The notes below the pieces were generated by a model that saw only the letters and a program-made list of their open reading frames with translations, was not told where the DNA came from and made no database searches. 64,000 nt of DNA from Trichoplax sp. H2 (Eukaryota > Placozoa > Uniplacotomia > Trichoplacea), in contig NOWV01000057.1 of the NCBI GenBank assembly GCA_003344405.1, positions 359,879-423,878 on the forward strand, given 5' to 3'. Both the position numbers and the translations under genes were made by a program. This document shows positions 1-12,742 of this stretch, one piece after another (positions within the stretch are counted from its first letter, which is position 1; each line of letters opens with the position of its first letter).

Positions 1-721
1 CAGTTAATACAAAAAATAGATAATAGATGTGCGTTGATAAGAAAATTAATCTAACAACTAGACGGCAATTTTTTACAGTCTACAAATATAAGTTTTATTT
101 CTGGATGATGAAACTCTTTATGTTTTACAAGATGGTCAGCGTATAGTTTGTATTTAAGCGATGTAAAGATCTACTTTAAACCTTATAAGCTTCATTTATT
201 GAGGAGCTACATGTTGCAATAAGTTGCTACTTAGGTATCGTAGTAGTTGTTACTACTATCATGGTATACCTTAAGCAGTGCGATAAGCATGATAATTAAT
301 ATGCTACCATACATATATTGATTGAAGAACGATATTTTAGGATAGATGCGTTTGATACTAGTTAGCTGATATGAAACCTGACTTCATTTCAATTTCCTTT
401 TCAATTATTGCTGAACTTCAATTTAAAAATTCCAAAGATATGATTTTCAAATTTTTAGATATTATATTAGTTTAAGTAAAGAAATATAGCAATATTTACA
501 GCCATGCGATGATTTTCACTTGTTGTTAGCTAATAATAATACAAAAAGTTGAAACTAATATGCTGACTAGCGATAATATATAAAAGTATAATTGTGTTTG
601 GCAATGCAATAGTAGTACAAATAGCATTTACTTTCTTTAGTAATATTGTAATAGGTTTATGTTAAGTTAAGGGTTCGAGATAGCTTTGAGTTTATTGTAA
701 TAGACTCGCTAGGTAGACTCT
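1..721. other. Intergenic, 3' flank of first receptor
   Basis: AT-rich sequence with no open frame of useful length and no recognisable RNA gene or repeat. It contains the 3' flank of the minus-strand receptor that ends at 722. Confidence 0.6.
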
Positions 722-1675
722 CTATTTACAAGTTTTACATGTTGTAACCAATTGAACTATACTATACGTTCCTGCTCTAATATTTTTATCATAAATAAAA
801 TATAGGATCGGATTTGCAATTGATATCATAGATGACGCTGAAAATGATAATATGGCGAGATTGTAATGTACTAGATTTTCACTTTTCAACTGACGATAAT
901 TTATACCTGTAATGGCAAAGCCTGTCAGGACGGCATAGAGCGGCCATGATAATAATAAAAACGACACACCCACAATAATCATCATTTTAATGAAGTTTTT
1001 CTTCCGTCGGCGATCCTGTATGAGCTGATCTTGTAAAACAACTCCAGGTCTGACATAGTTTCTCATACTGTAGATAATTTTACCATATACGATTGTCATA
1101 AATATTGCGGGAAAAATGTAAAATGTAACTGTGACTGATATCAGATATACCGAATTGTAAGTGCTATTAATTACGAAATCACATAAGAAAGGATCATCAG
1201 GATAATTAGTGGCTAAAAATACTGATGGTATTGCTGCAAGTGTACAAAATCCTATTGAAAAAGGAATCCCAAGTTTAATAAATTTAAATCTGTGTCTACG
1301 GTACCATTGCGATAACGGTTTTACAATGGCAAAGTATCTATCGATACATATTAGGCATAGAGATGTGATGGAAATTGCAGAGGAGACGAACGCTAGATAG
1401 ATGAACAATCGGCAAATTAGCGATCCTTGAAAGAGAGGCACGTTCGATAAATTAAATAAAAAGGGTATAGTTGTACCAGCCGTGTTAGTAACCAAATCGC
1501 AGATGGATGCCACTAGGATAACCGTATATTTACCTTTGCGTAATTTTTCGTTATATAATATAATCACGGATAATATGAGATTGAGAAAAATTCCAGATAC
1601 AGTTATGATATTGCCAAAGACAACGGAATAATCTTCTGAATATGATTCTATACTCATATTGGACAGGTTAGCCAT
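722..1675 (-). CDS. Class A (rhodopsin-like) GPCR, intronless, subfamily A
   Basis: Seven-transmembrane receptor of 317 aa expected at the plasma membrane, signalling through G proteins; the ligand is unknown. The single exon starts at an ATG followed by two N-glycosylation sequons (NLS, NMS). Visible class A marks are the TM1 Asn (IFLNL, about residue 32), TM2 Asp (SICDL), the TM3 cysteine (LICR, about 87), DRY with IDRYFAIVKP (about 110-120), ECL2 NYPDDPFLCDF carrying the disulphide partner, TM5 Pro, NYVRPG just inside TM5, SWP in TM6 instead of CWxP, and NPILY in TM7. ICL3 is basic (DRRRKK). The tail is short and ends TCKTCK, with cysteines that could be palmitoylated. The closest relatives in the window are the nonsense-carrying copy at 16231 and the relic at 4647, which share the QD...KMMII.G type ICL3/TM6 boundary. 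The family call is firm; orthology is not attempted. Confidence 0.95.
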   Translation of the reverse strand: MANLSNMSIESYSEDYSVVFGNIITVSGIFLNLILSVIILYNEKLRKGKYTVILVASICDLVTNTAGTTIPFLFNLSNVPLFQGSLICRLFIYLAFVSSAISITSLCLICIDRYFAIVKPLSQWYRRHRFKFIKLGIPFSIGFCTLAAIPSVFLATNYPDDPFLCDFVINSTYNSVYLISVTVTFYIFPAIFMTIVYGKIIYSMRNYVRPGVVLQDQLIQDRRRKKNFIKMMIIVGVSFLLLSWPLYAVLTGFAITGINYRQLKSENLVHYNLAILSFSASSMISIANPILYFIYDKNIRAGTYSIVQLVTTCKTCK

Positions 1676-3954
1676 GTATCAGCTCTAGGTTAACCCTAGT
1701 TGGTTTGTTGCAGTTTACTTTAAATAAATTAATAGAAACAAACAAACTGCTAACAGCTTTAGTTAATTTATAATATACTCGACTTAGAGAGCTTGCTTCA
1801 GAATTACTTTTCCGACATTTACAGAGTATGAAATTTGAAGTTTAGAGTATTTCCTTTTGTATTAAGGTCAGAAGTTCTTGCAATCGCAATGGAAGTGAAT
1901 CCTAATGTAAAATGAGGAAATTTTATATAATCTTCCTAATCCGTGAAACTTTCAGCTACTGATAATTACTATGCTTAGGTCTAATTCTTATAGAGGTGAA
2001 TAAAAATACATTAATATTTGCTGTATTTTTAATCGATGCTAATCTTGAATAAAATCAGAAACGGGTTGGTATAATTTGTAACTAAGATACTCTATAGCTT
2101 ATGTAATATCTATAAAATTAGTTTAAAGAGGTTGAATTTAAGTTTATTCATTCAGCATTATGCAATAGAATCGTAATCTATATTCCCATAGCAACGTAGC
2201 AAATAAATTATTTATCCGATGACGTTTTATATGTATGAATTAATTTGCAATTACACCATCGGCTATAAGATAAAAACCATATTTCTTTAATTGTTCTAGT
2301 CATTTACAAGGTATCTAGTAAATGCAGTGATTGCTATTATAGTGTATAGCAGTTCATATTAGTGATTTCTCGCAGACTATAATCTAACTAGAATAATAGT
2401 TACCATCAATCTTACCGATACTATAACTTTACTACATCAAAGCATAGGAATACTAGAAATTATTCTTAAAATAACGTAGGAATGTATATGTTATACTAAT
2501 TATATTTCACATATTTGCAATGATTAATTATTAAATGTTATAATTTGCGATGATTTTAAAGTTAGCTGTCATTATTGATCAATTTATTAATTATTTTATA
2601 ATGCTAGCATTTAGATTTTCATACAGAAAATGCAAAATTTTTGACCCTTAACGCAAGATTTGAATATCCTCGTTTCTTGCAATAGAACCAATTACTAAGC
2701 ATTATGCATTCTTCAGTCTAGCCAATTGCAATGAAGTTTATTGTACTGATCTTATAGTAATAATTATTATTTACCAATAAAGGTCTTTATTAGATAGCTT
2801 CTTTAGCGGAAGTGCCAACAGCAGAGATGATTTTGTCTAAATAATACTCGTATGAACCTGTTACGGAGCAAAGCACCGTACTTGCTAATTAAATAGATTT
2901 TGTCAGTATTTAGTTAATGGATCATATTGGTAAGCGATAATTGAAATTAAGAATATTAATGTCTGGATTGCTAGACGACAAAAGGCATAATTGTATTTGC
3001 AATTAATTAGTAGAGCCTATATACAGTAGGTATTAATAATGGCGACACGTTAGCACCCGCTACTGTGTGACCGAAAGTAGTAAAGAACTACCATACAGTA
3101 GATCCCCAGGTGTAGTGGAGCAAAGCATAAGTAATCTATTAGTTTAGTGTAGTAGTTCGCAACATAAGTTTGTGACAGAACCTAAGAAGCTTCTCTAACC
3201 ACTATTGCTAGTAATGTTTGTAATATCAAATTTTGTTGTACGCATTTGTACCTTACCGTGACGCTTCTTCAAGCCAATAATGTTGTAAACGATAAATATG
3301 TTAATAAAATTTTGTAGATATTCAATTTTTTTAATCTCAGTGCGATCAGCTAGAAAAGTACAACAAATGTTATAGGAATTAAAGATACTGGAGCTATAAT
3401 TATAATAGAGTAGCTTTGGTTAGTAAATGAGCATGTCTTGCGTATTTTGTGAAAATAAGTACCTTAAGGTATAGCGACAGTATGCATAGATGGGCGACTA
3501 ATATGGTATTGCGCTGAATCTCCATAGGTGAATATGTCTATACTGTTATATACAGCTATATTTTTAGATATTAATCTATGCACATATGTATTTTATTAAT
3601 ATAAGAATAATAAATAGCACATACTTGCTACGGGACTCGCTCTATGTGATGAGATAAAATTTATAAGGTTATGATAATTATATTCTATCGAGAAAAATAA
3701 GCCCTGGCACCTGTGTGCATTGTATAAAGCCATTAGTAGAGTTAGTAATCGAAATAAACTTATGTGCGATATTTTTTATTACTTCAAATGTTCGTATATG
3801 ATAACTTAATTGCAATAACATTATTGTTATTAAAAATATGCTGCTAGCGCTGTAATTATGTTTACTAGGATTAATAGAGTATATAAATGGAATAGCAATC
3901 AATAAAAAGTAGAAAGAGTTACGTTATAAAGTGTTGTGAGTTGATGTGCACTTT
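1676..3954. other. Intergenic, no gene seen
   Basis: About 2.3 kb of AT-rich DNA. A slightly more GC-rich patch at about 3010-3130 has no coding signal. The short minus frame at 3678-3902 has no recognisable domain and is treated as chance. Confidence 0.5.
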
Positions 3955-4080
3955 GCACCGGTTCCAATTACTGTACCCTATGCTAGGTATAGATAATCTT
4001 ATGGATGGAAGTAAATCGCACAGGTTCCAATTACTGTACCCTAGGCTAGGTATAGATAATCTTATGGATGGAAGTAAAAT
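3955..4080. repeat. Two-unit tandem duplication, period 63 bp
   Basis: Units 3955-4017 and 4018-4080 are nearly identical (for example ggttccaattactgtaccct in both, then a T/G difference). The period is a multiple of three, so an apparent 71-codon plus-strand frame at 3941-4156 contains a 21-residue repeat. That frame has no other support and is probably a by-product of the duplication. Confidence 0.85.
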
Positions 4081-4646
4081 TGACTATACACACTGGGTTA
4101 TTTCTTGTGTTTTTTATTGGGTAAGTAAGGGTTATGAGATACTTATAAGTTACTAAATATGCCTATTAGATATTACTTTCTTCAATTCAATTAAATTAAT
4201 TCTGATGATACCATACAGAAATTGAACTTGATGGTGATGATTATACTCTTCCATTACTCTTTTTCGCTTTAAATAAATATTTTGACGAAATTACTTAAGC
4301 ATTGAAAGATAATTTATCATGAGACAAACAACAATTGTTGCTGTATGTATGCCTGAATAGCGAAATTACAGTCGTCAGAAGGTATACATGTAAGTATTCA
4401 AAAATATACAATAATTAATCTAATTTCGTTTATTCTTTTCAATTCATCGATAATTTTATGATTGCATTGCTGCGATACGTAAAGTCCACGAAATAAATTA
4501 GATTAATCTGATAACTATTGTGCAGAATCGCTCTCTGCTTAACTAAGCCAAATTATTGATTTGTAAATTAAAAGTAGTTTTTATTGTAGACATTAATATA
4601 AGCTTTAGCCACCTTAAAAATTCGAGTTATCAACCCGTTTATTTCG

Positions 4647-5616
4647 TCATGATTTCTTTATCGCTACTAACTTAATCCACCAATAATTCAATGATTTCAT
4701 AACTCCCTTTTTAATGTCGATATCATAGGAATAATATAAGCAAGGGTTAATAATGCTGATGATAATATTAGTAGTGAAAGATAAAAATGCTAGAATATAT
4801 AGGAATGCATTATCATAGAGCAATTGCTGATATTCTTTCCCTGTCAAAACGATAGCTAATATTAAATAAATAATGGTCGCGTAAAGAGGGCATCCGCTGT
4901 CACTATCAGGATCGCCATCTTGATAAAAATCCTCTTCATTAAGCGGTCTTGACTGAGCTGGATGGGTAGAGCTTCTTCCGGTCTAATGTATAGTTTCATG
5001 TAAGCTATAATCCTACTCTACCATAGTTATTGGCCATAATTGCTACAGGTAAAGCGTAAAAAACTGCAGATGTTGTCCCTATATAGTAGCGTTAGCGGTT
5101 TGGTTACAGATAGATCGCAGTGTAGTGGATGTGTAGGATAACATCGAACATAGCTGATAGTTGGTAGCGTAAGAATAGTGGTAAATATTATTACTAAAGT
5201 TAAATTAATAGTTACAAAGCGTCTCTCGTTTCGAATATAATAAGATGACGATGGTTTAGCAATGGCATAATACCGATTAAAGCTGATTAATGCCATTAAG
5301 GCTATAGACACTTTAAATGATAATATAGCAATATGCATAAAGGAGCGACAGGAGCGACGCAGTATTTTGCCTGGCATCTGTGATAATTTTGTAAATACGA
5401 GTACGGTTGAAAATGTTATTGCTGAAAATGAAAATGCCGCATCGACTATAACAGAAATGAAAACAATTCTGTAAGTTAATGATCGTAGCTTTTTTCTCTC
5501 ATAATGGCATATGCTAGTATAAGGTTAAACGTAAATCCAGTGATCGTTAGTGAGATGCTAATTGCAGAAAGGACTTTGTAATTATAGGACGCTATAGTGT
5601 AGTTATGATGATTCAT
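4647..5616 (-). pseudogene. Class A GPCR relic, multiply frameshifted, subfamily A
   Basis: All parts of a receptor can be followed in order, but in several frames. The ATG at 5616 opens an N-terminus and TM1 containing GFTFNLILA. The frame breaks near 5490 at a T/A homopolymer. TM2 and TM3 continue to SFNRYYAIAKP (DRY changed to NRY) and ECL2 CYPTHPLHCD down to about 5090, then the frame shifts again. TM5 (FYALPVAIM) and the IRPEE motif lie in other frames between 5090 and 4930. TM6/TM7 from about 4890 to the stop at 4647 include SIINPCLYYSYD. At least four frame changes make a functional product very unlikely. Gene order and strand match the intact neighbours, so this is a duplicated copy that decayed in place. 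Confidence 0.9.
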
Positions 5617-7619
5617 ATAATAAAATAATCGACGTACTTCTACTGCTCTAGGGCTAGCAGGCTATGCTAATGCAGTGAAGCCCAAATAAGTTTAAGGCTA
5701 AAATTATAGAATAATGCGAAAATTGATAAATTGTACGCTAGATTGTAAGACTGTATAAGTTTCTAATTGTGGAAGATATTTACAGAATATATAGTAGTAA
5801 TTGTATTGAGATGCTTACATACGTAACATATATATAATTAGCTATTATAGTATATGTTGACCGCAGGATGATACGATTGCATTATTGTCTACGATTGATA
5901 TTACAGATTGATTGCGTTTAATTCATGCTCATAATATTTTTGATTACTAATTATGGATGCATGAAGTTATTTGGGGGTTAACTGATGATAAAGTATACTT
6001 GAAGACTATTGTAAAGTACAAATAATGACTCCGAACCTATGAGGTATGAAAAAATTCAAAATTCTAAGCCTTAATGTAAAGAAGTTGTGATGAAGGGTCT
6101 ATTTGGTTCGATTAATTTCGAAATTTTTTTATTTTAATTTGGTAGTAATACATTCACCGCTATACTGTAGCATTAATGTTCTACCATATTAATTATTCTC
6201 CATTTGGTAATCATTAGAATTGCTAAGAGCCAATAGCCTTAATATAGCTAGTAGATTAGATGTAGTGTTGATAAATTAGAATGAAGGTGTTTGCCGTGCT
6301 AGCTTGGTTTTCTGTATTTTTTTGCTTCCACGATTAAATTTTTTAAAACCCTATATTTAGAGTATAGATAGATCACAATTATTAAGTACGATATCGTTAT
6401 TTTTTTATCAGATTGCTTCAGCTAAGAAGTGTTTAAGGCGTTATGGGTATGGATTAAATTTTATAATTAAAGCCTAGTAATCAAGCATGAACATAAAGTT
6501 AATTTTTAACACCATCACAAACACTACTAGTCCTCGAATCCCAAAGATCATGTGAAATTTTAGGCAAACCTAACGATTCTTGCAGAAAGAACTTCGAGGA
6601 TATGGCATTTCACTATATGTATTATCAGCAATGTAAGAAATTCGATAGCTTAATCGCACTACAGTGCAATACTTCTTAGATAATGATAATCATCCCTTTT
6701 GCAGTTCTAAATTTATTCTTTAAACAAAGCTGTTTGAGTTAATGAGCTCCTGATCCAACAGATCACGGATTTTCAGGTTGTTTGTATTGTGCTAAAGAAG
6801 GCATTTACAATGAAATGGCTTTGTTTCAACTGATATCCAGGTCATTTATTATAAAATTATTTTTTACATTTTGTTCTACAAATTCTGTGTAACCAAATCG
6901 GTGATTCTTAACTTGCGAATATCTAGTTTATTAATTTTTCGTTTTACAGATTTTGGTAGGTTGCTTTATTATAGTATTGATGCAGCCTACAGATTCAATT
7001 TTGGCCGTCATATGCACTTATATAAGCAAATTTAAACAGAATCTCTGCTGCACATGCTAACCTAAGTATTTAGATATGTCTTAAACTAATACGCAGAAAT
7101 CTAAGATTTATCTTGTTTTAATTGATCTGAAATCACAACCGATTTTTACACCCCTAAGTTTGCAAAGAATAGCGTAGATTATCTTGAATTGATACAGCTA
7201 CTGCATTGAAATAAAGCTATTCTTTAGATACAGATAGATCACCTTAGTTCCTACACACGAAAGTCTACCAGAATGCATGAGAGTACATGAGTCTAGATAT
7301 ACTGCAGACTAGAAGTAGATTTAAGTTACAAAAATGATTCATAGATGAAAATATACCATATCATGATTTGATAAAATACTGCCTAAGATCAAAGTTTTCG
7401 ATATTGTGATTCTTTTAATAAAAGAATTATAATGAATAGCAATGTTTAATACTTAAAATATAAGATTATCTTCATGAAATAATAAAATTTACGCCATTAG
7501 TTTACTTTACTTTGCTGTTCTTCAGATGCTTCCTATTGATATAGTCTGCCGAGAGAGCGCCAGTAATCATAACAAATCCAAAACTCAGTTCACTTAATCT
7601 GAAATCTTTGATGAGATAG
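5617..7619. other. Intergenic, no gene seen
   Basis: AT-rich with stop codons in all frames. The overlapping minus frame at 7502-7711 is a shadow of the receptor tail that ends at 7620. Confidence 0.5.
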
Positions 7620-8594
7620 TTAGCTACTAATGTGAAGAACTCTCCCATTAGCCTTCTTTGAAAATAGCTTTCTTGCAATATGCCAAGCAATTTTGCGAAT
7701 ATTGCTATCAAACTGTAGATAAAACAATGGATTTATTACCGCAATACTAGTAGTACCAGCAAATGAGAAAAATGCCAAGAGGTAGTAGACAATATTGATA
7801 TTTTGAATTTGCTTTAAAGATTTTCCTGTAATTGCCATTCCTACACCCGTGGCAAAGAATGGCCAAGTTGAAAGTAAATATGCGGCTGTGATACAGAATA
7901 AAAATCTATTTAGCTTTTTCTTTTGGCGTTCATGACTCATGTTGTGACCGATCCTAACACCAGGTCTTACGTACGTAAATTGGTATCTGATGATGCTGCC
8001 ATAAGCAAATACAATGATAATACATGGAATAACATACAAGACCAGCACGATGGCTACTAAATAAATAGATATTGCTATTGTAAACTCACGTATGTCACAG
8101 AAATCTGTTTCATTTCGATAAACATCATTGTATATTGCGGTAGGAATGGTAGTTATAGTAGCAATAGTGCAAACAAGAAGTTGTGCAATTTTAAGTATTT
8201 TGCTTTTATTTTTACGATAAAAGAATGATATTGGCTTGACTGCGGCATAATAGCGATCTACGCTAATAATGCATAATGTATAGATAGAAATAGCGTAAGA
8301 TGTCAGTATTATATAAAATAGGCCTCGGCATAGAATAGATCCTAAGACGTAGTTCACATTAGTCGTTACTAAAATTATGAAAGCGGTAGCTGATGTTATA
8401 TTAGATATTATGTCCGAAATAATATTGACACGGATTAAGAAATAGCTTATATTATGAAAGCAAGAATTTGTACTAATGATGTATAAAACAAAAGCATTTA
8501 AAACTAAACCTAGTAAAGAAATTGGTATAGCAGCTGCTGCTGCGTAACTTCGAAGTGCTTGAAAGAAAGAAAAATTGATACCTGAAGTGTTCAT
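7620..8594 (-). CDS. Class A GPCR, intronless, subfamily B
   Basis: 324-aa seven-transmembrane receptor in one exon. The ATG is followed by NTS and NFS glycosylation sequons. Class A marks in order: TM1 Asn (GLVLNAFVLY), TM2 Asp (IISDII), TM3 Cys (ILCR), DRY in SVDRYYAAVKP, ECL2 ending DFCD but with YRNET in place of the usual YPDDP, TM5 Pro (YVIPC), TYVRPG after TM5, basic RQKKKLNR leading into TM6, TM6 STWPFFATGVGMAITGKS, and TM7 NPLFYLQFD. The tail carries a basic patch (RKLFSKK). TM6 is almost identical to the receptor at 22914, which marks a recent common origin. Ligand unknown; signalling through G proteins is inferred from the family. Confidence 0.95.
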   Translation of the reverse strand: MNTSGINFSFFQALRSYAAAAAIPISLLGLVLNAFVLYIISTNSCFHNISYFLIRVNIISDIISNITSATAFIILVTTNVNYVLGSILCRGLFYIILTSYAISIYTLCIISVDRYYAAVKPISFFYRKNKSKILKIAQLLVCTIATITTIPTAIYNDVYRNETDFCDIREFTIAISIYLVAIVLVLYVIPCIIIVFAYGSIIRYQFTYVRPGVRIGHNMSHERQKKKLNRFLFCITAAYLLSTWPFFATGVGMAITGKSLKQIQNINIVYYLLAFFSFAGTTSIAVINPLFYLQFDSNIRKIAWHIARKLFSKKANGRVLHISS

Positions 8595-9865
8595 AACTCA
8601 TTCTATGTCTTCATTGAAGGTGAATTCTGATGATAAAGCATAAAATTTTTTTACTCTCGTACTTCTATCTTGTAATTCTTTATATAAATATATTATATGG
8701 GCAGTTTTCGAAATGAACCCTTTTGCTTTAAAAGTGCTCGAGTAATGTTGGCTTGAGGAAAGTAAGCAAATAAGCTTTTCTTCCAAATATACACGTACAC
8801 ATCTGATTTCAAGGTCTGCTCACTATGGCAACCTTCACAAGTACAGAATAAGATTGGTAGGCTTATTAAATTTATTGATCAATAATTAACTCTAATCCAC
8901 GGCTTATTTTAATTAACCTATTTGTCGAAATTGTAATGCCATCTTATAAGATTTCAATAAAACCAACGTCTTTATGTATATGTCAACCTGAAGACAATTT
9001 CATTGTCATGGTGACAATGATTAATCTATTAAAAACACTAATAAAAAGCCATAAATTGCTGTTTATCATAACCTTTCTAATCGTAAATAAAATTTTAGTT
9101 AATACTGACATTCAATGGTGCTCATTCAATTGCTCTAAAGTCAATCTTTCTTGCATTATGATCTCCGCAATAAGAATGGTCTGAAATTGATGTAAAATCA
9201 TGCATGATTTCTAGAAAAGCTGTAAATTAAAATCACTTGATTAACTATGTTAGATATTATTGTTTAATTATTATTGCTAGAAAATGAGTCAAAAATTTTT
9301 CTTCATTATTTCGATCAATTCTTGCTCTATTGAATCAGATCTTAAATCAGTTGTAAACATTCGTTGTGATCGTCTATCATCTTGGCTTAAGTTTGTCATG
9401 TATGTGGATTTAGACCGAAATATCCTATTTATTTGCAGCTAATGCCAAGTGTTATAAATTGTCTTACCAGTTATTATTATTAGAACTATGTTTACTATAT
9501 CACGGATAGTAAAACCATCTTTACTAGAGGTTACGTAGCATTCGATAGAATTATTTTTGAGCTTGATAAAAATCTTTTAGCACTATAATAAGTTATGTGG
9601 CAGATCTATTTTGTTGCTTCTAATATTCTCGCAATAGATCAATAAAATAGCGGTTATCAGTTAAAAATTTAAGCTGCTTGTGAGTTACAGCTATAATCTA
9701 GCCAGTTTCTCAGGTTTTGGAGATTCTTAAATTAAAGTTCACTTGGTAAATAGTCGTAACTCAAACTTTGCTAAAATAATACATAACAGACAATATTTTA
9801 ATATTTACATTAAATTTGAAATAATCCATAAAGTATAGTGCGCTCCGTGTAAAGATCTATGTGTA
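8595..9865. other. Intergenic, 5' flank of receptor
   Basis: Upstream flank of the minus-strand receptor at 7620-8594. An open minus frame at 8598-8786 begins with TTG and has no ATG, so no upstream ORF is claimed. The plus frame at 8936-9184 has no recognisable domain. Confidence 0.5.
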
Positions 9866-10252
9866 TGCCACAACTACCCTTGCGACACAAGAAAACAACA
9901 CAATACTTATAATAAACTTTACATTAATCCGCAGAACTACTTTCCAAGCGTACGGTATAGTAGCTGGAATTCTCGCGAAGTACTAACTCGCTCTACATAA
10001 TATACTACACAAAACTATCGCACAACTTAACCTTAACCTGAATCACTTTTTATTGATCACAGTCCTTCTTATATACTCTTTCCGGTGTTATAAACATATT
10101 TACTATACTATCAACACATTTCAATAACAAAGATGTTGTTACGATTGAATTATCAAATACGGACATTCGAGGTAATAAACAATTTCATACATAAATCTTC
10201 TTCGACTGTAAGCCCTGTTAAGCTCCTATGTTCACGATACTTACTTGTAACA
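9866..10252 (-). mobile_element. Putative diverged solo LTR
   Basis: Read on the minus strand, the segment runs from TGTTACAAG to about TTGTGGCA, like the ends of the LTRs at 29130 and 62613. It also has the same internal order: a TATA-like TATATAAG (about 10070-10077 complement), then AATAAA about 20-25 bp further on (about 10047-10053 complement). The plus strand is markedly C-rich relative to its surroundings, as in the other minus-orientation LTR copies. No target duplication is visible, so the boundaries are approximate. Confidence 0.4.
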
Positions 10253-12742
10253 TATTACTATATCATCATAATATATCATAGTAACTTAGCTTATAACTAG
10301 CAATAATAATTCCTAAAGTAGTAGTTCATACTTATGAAAAGTTCAAAACAAAATGTTATCATAAACTACACATCCATATCCAAGTTATTTTGATGACTGT
10401 GGCAGTGTAGTTCTTTATAAACTTATTATTGGTATATTATAAAATCATCTTTGACCCTATAGTACATTAGATAGCATGGAACTGGGATGTGAATGGAAAA
10501 TTTTAAGTGTGGTTTAAAAGAATTAATAATTTAACTCTAGTTCCGCATCGTTTTGTACGCTCTTCGTAAGCACGAAATAAAGTAAACCTATTCTATAACT
10601 AAGGCTAAATAGTTCTTCACTGACTGTAATCCTGACTTATATATATCCGATATACCACATTACACGATATCCATCCTTGCATATCGAATTCCAGTGCGAC
10701 TTAGAGCAAAAAGACAAGTTAAACTATAGCTTGCAATACGAAATAATATTATATGTTATACAGACTGCATGAGTATAATTAATACAGTACCTTGCTACTA
10801 CATAAACTCATAACAATTTTATTTAATTATAATTGAAAGACATAACTATACAGTTTTTAAACGTATATTATACAACTTGAGCATGGGAATCACTCGTAAA
10901 AATCCGAGAATTGTTTAGTACAGTAATAATTATTTAATTTTCCCGTTTTTTGAGTTAATTTAGTTACACGTTATAAGTATAATTACTTGTGCAGATGAAT
11001 ACGAGAATAATAACTGCAAATACTCTGTCTATTAAGAGTTACAGAATTGGTCATCAAAATCTTGATTATTTTCCTTTCATCTGTCTCAACATAGCAATCC
11101 TAGTTATTTAATAGGGATTCGATGTTTTTTATTAGCGTTTCCTTACAATGCAAATTAATTGTAAATTTCTTTGTCATATCTTTATAATAATTATCGGAGT
11201 CTATTTCTAGTTATCAAATATTCACATACTTTAAATCAATCGCCATGAAATAACATCTTTAATTGCATCAATTTTCAATTCATAGTACTTATGTTTGAGG
11301 TAACTATGCCCAAAATCGCGAGGGAAAATTTTAACTCATTGGTTAAGGTATAATTCTGGCTATGTACGGAGGGGGGTATTCGAAAGTCATGTTAAGCATT
11401 GGAGGTGTAAGTTGAAGTAGATAATTCATCTGATGGAGCTCTGGATTGTTAACAATTCCTCGTACTACATTTATTGAAAGAATCGCATTGCCGTATCAAA
11501 ATGGTATCTTATTTTTTAATTACATCTCATCATTTGGATACTAGGACCTGGACACATTGCTCCTAATTTACAATAGTATACTTCTCTTCACTTACTTTAT
11601 AAACGAATATTCACTTTCTTCTCTGTACAGGAAAAAATTCCAAGTATTGCTAAATATTTAATCTATCAATTAGTCGTATTATTACGATGACTGGTGGACA
11701 CTGATTGCGAAATTTTAGTGATCATTAATAATACGGCTTCATTTAACACATTCTGGCGCAGTAAGTAACTAGTAAATAAACAATTAATATGAGTTAGATG
11801 CAGAGAAGTACGAAATTACAAAATAAGGATGAGAATATAACCTATTAGGGTTCTAGTCTTTTAGCAATAAAGATTATTATATGGTGATTAGCTTGAAATT
11901 TATAAAATTGCGAAATTCAACAAATTTGATAATTAATCCTTTAATTTTATCATCGTCGCCTGTGTAAAATTAATTTCCAATTAAAGTAAGGTGCTTGAAG
12001 AGGTATTGTACGCACCATATGGCCTTTACCAGTGATCATAGTGCATCAAATGAATTTCCTTTTCGGTAGCAGCCTAATCATATTACCTTTATTATTTGTT
12101 TCATAACATCTACAATGGAAAGGCTCTGAAAAATAAATCAGTAAATGTAGCTAGCAGTGCAACAGTTGCTTTCTTTCAACACCAAAATAATTTTACAAGA
12201 ATGAGAATATAAAATTTATGTACACGAGTATGTATAGAAGAAAATTTCACTTTACGGTGTTTTGTTTAAGAGTGAAATACATTTGAAAGTATAGAATTTA
12301 TGAACAAATGAACAAATATATAACATGAACGCTGTGCATGTACTAAGTATTAGCGTCGTATCTAGTATTTATAACCGGCTAAGGAACTACGTACTAATAA
12401 TTTTAGTATTGATTGACATTTGAAATTCTCGTTTTTGCATATTATTGTACAGAGTGTGCTAATAGCTGTTGCAAGGTAAATTATAGCAATTGATCATTAA
12501 ATCCGATCCTATCAATAGATGCGAGATAAACAAAGTCTTGTATTTCTGAAACGCAAAATAAAGTAAAATTATTAATTTTGCTTTTCCTACACTTAAAGAT
12601 TTATAAACTATTTCGCTTCCATGATTAACAATTCGATTTAAGAATTTTATTTTATGATTATATTAAATAAGATATCTCGACATAACTGTAACTAATTAGA
12701 TTGAAATATCAGTGCTTACAGAATGTCAAATATGCATGATCT
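10253..12742. other. Intergenic, no gene seen
   Basis: About 2.5 kb of AT-rich DNA. A short G-run occurs at about 11369-11378, and nothing else is recognisable. Confidence 0.5.

Noticed and set aside
3941-4156. 71-codon ORF with an internal 21-residue repeat
   Set aside because: The repeat is explained by a 63-bp DNA duplication; there is no homology and no codon signal.
8598-8786. 62-codon frame ending just before a receptor start, as a regulatory upstream ORF
   Set aside because: It has no ATG (opens at TTG) and no conservation that can be judged here.
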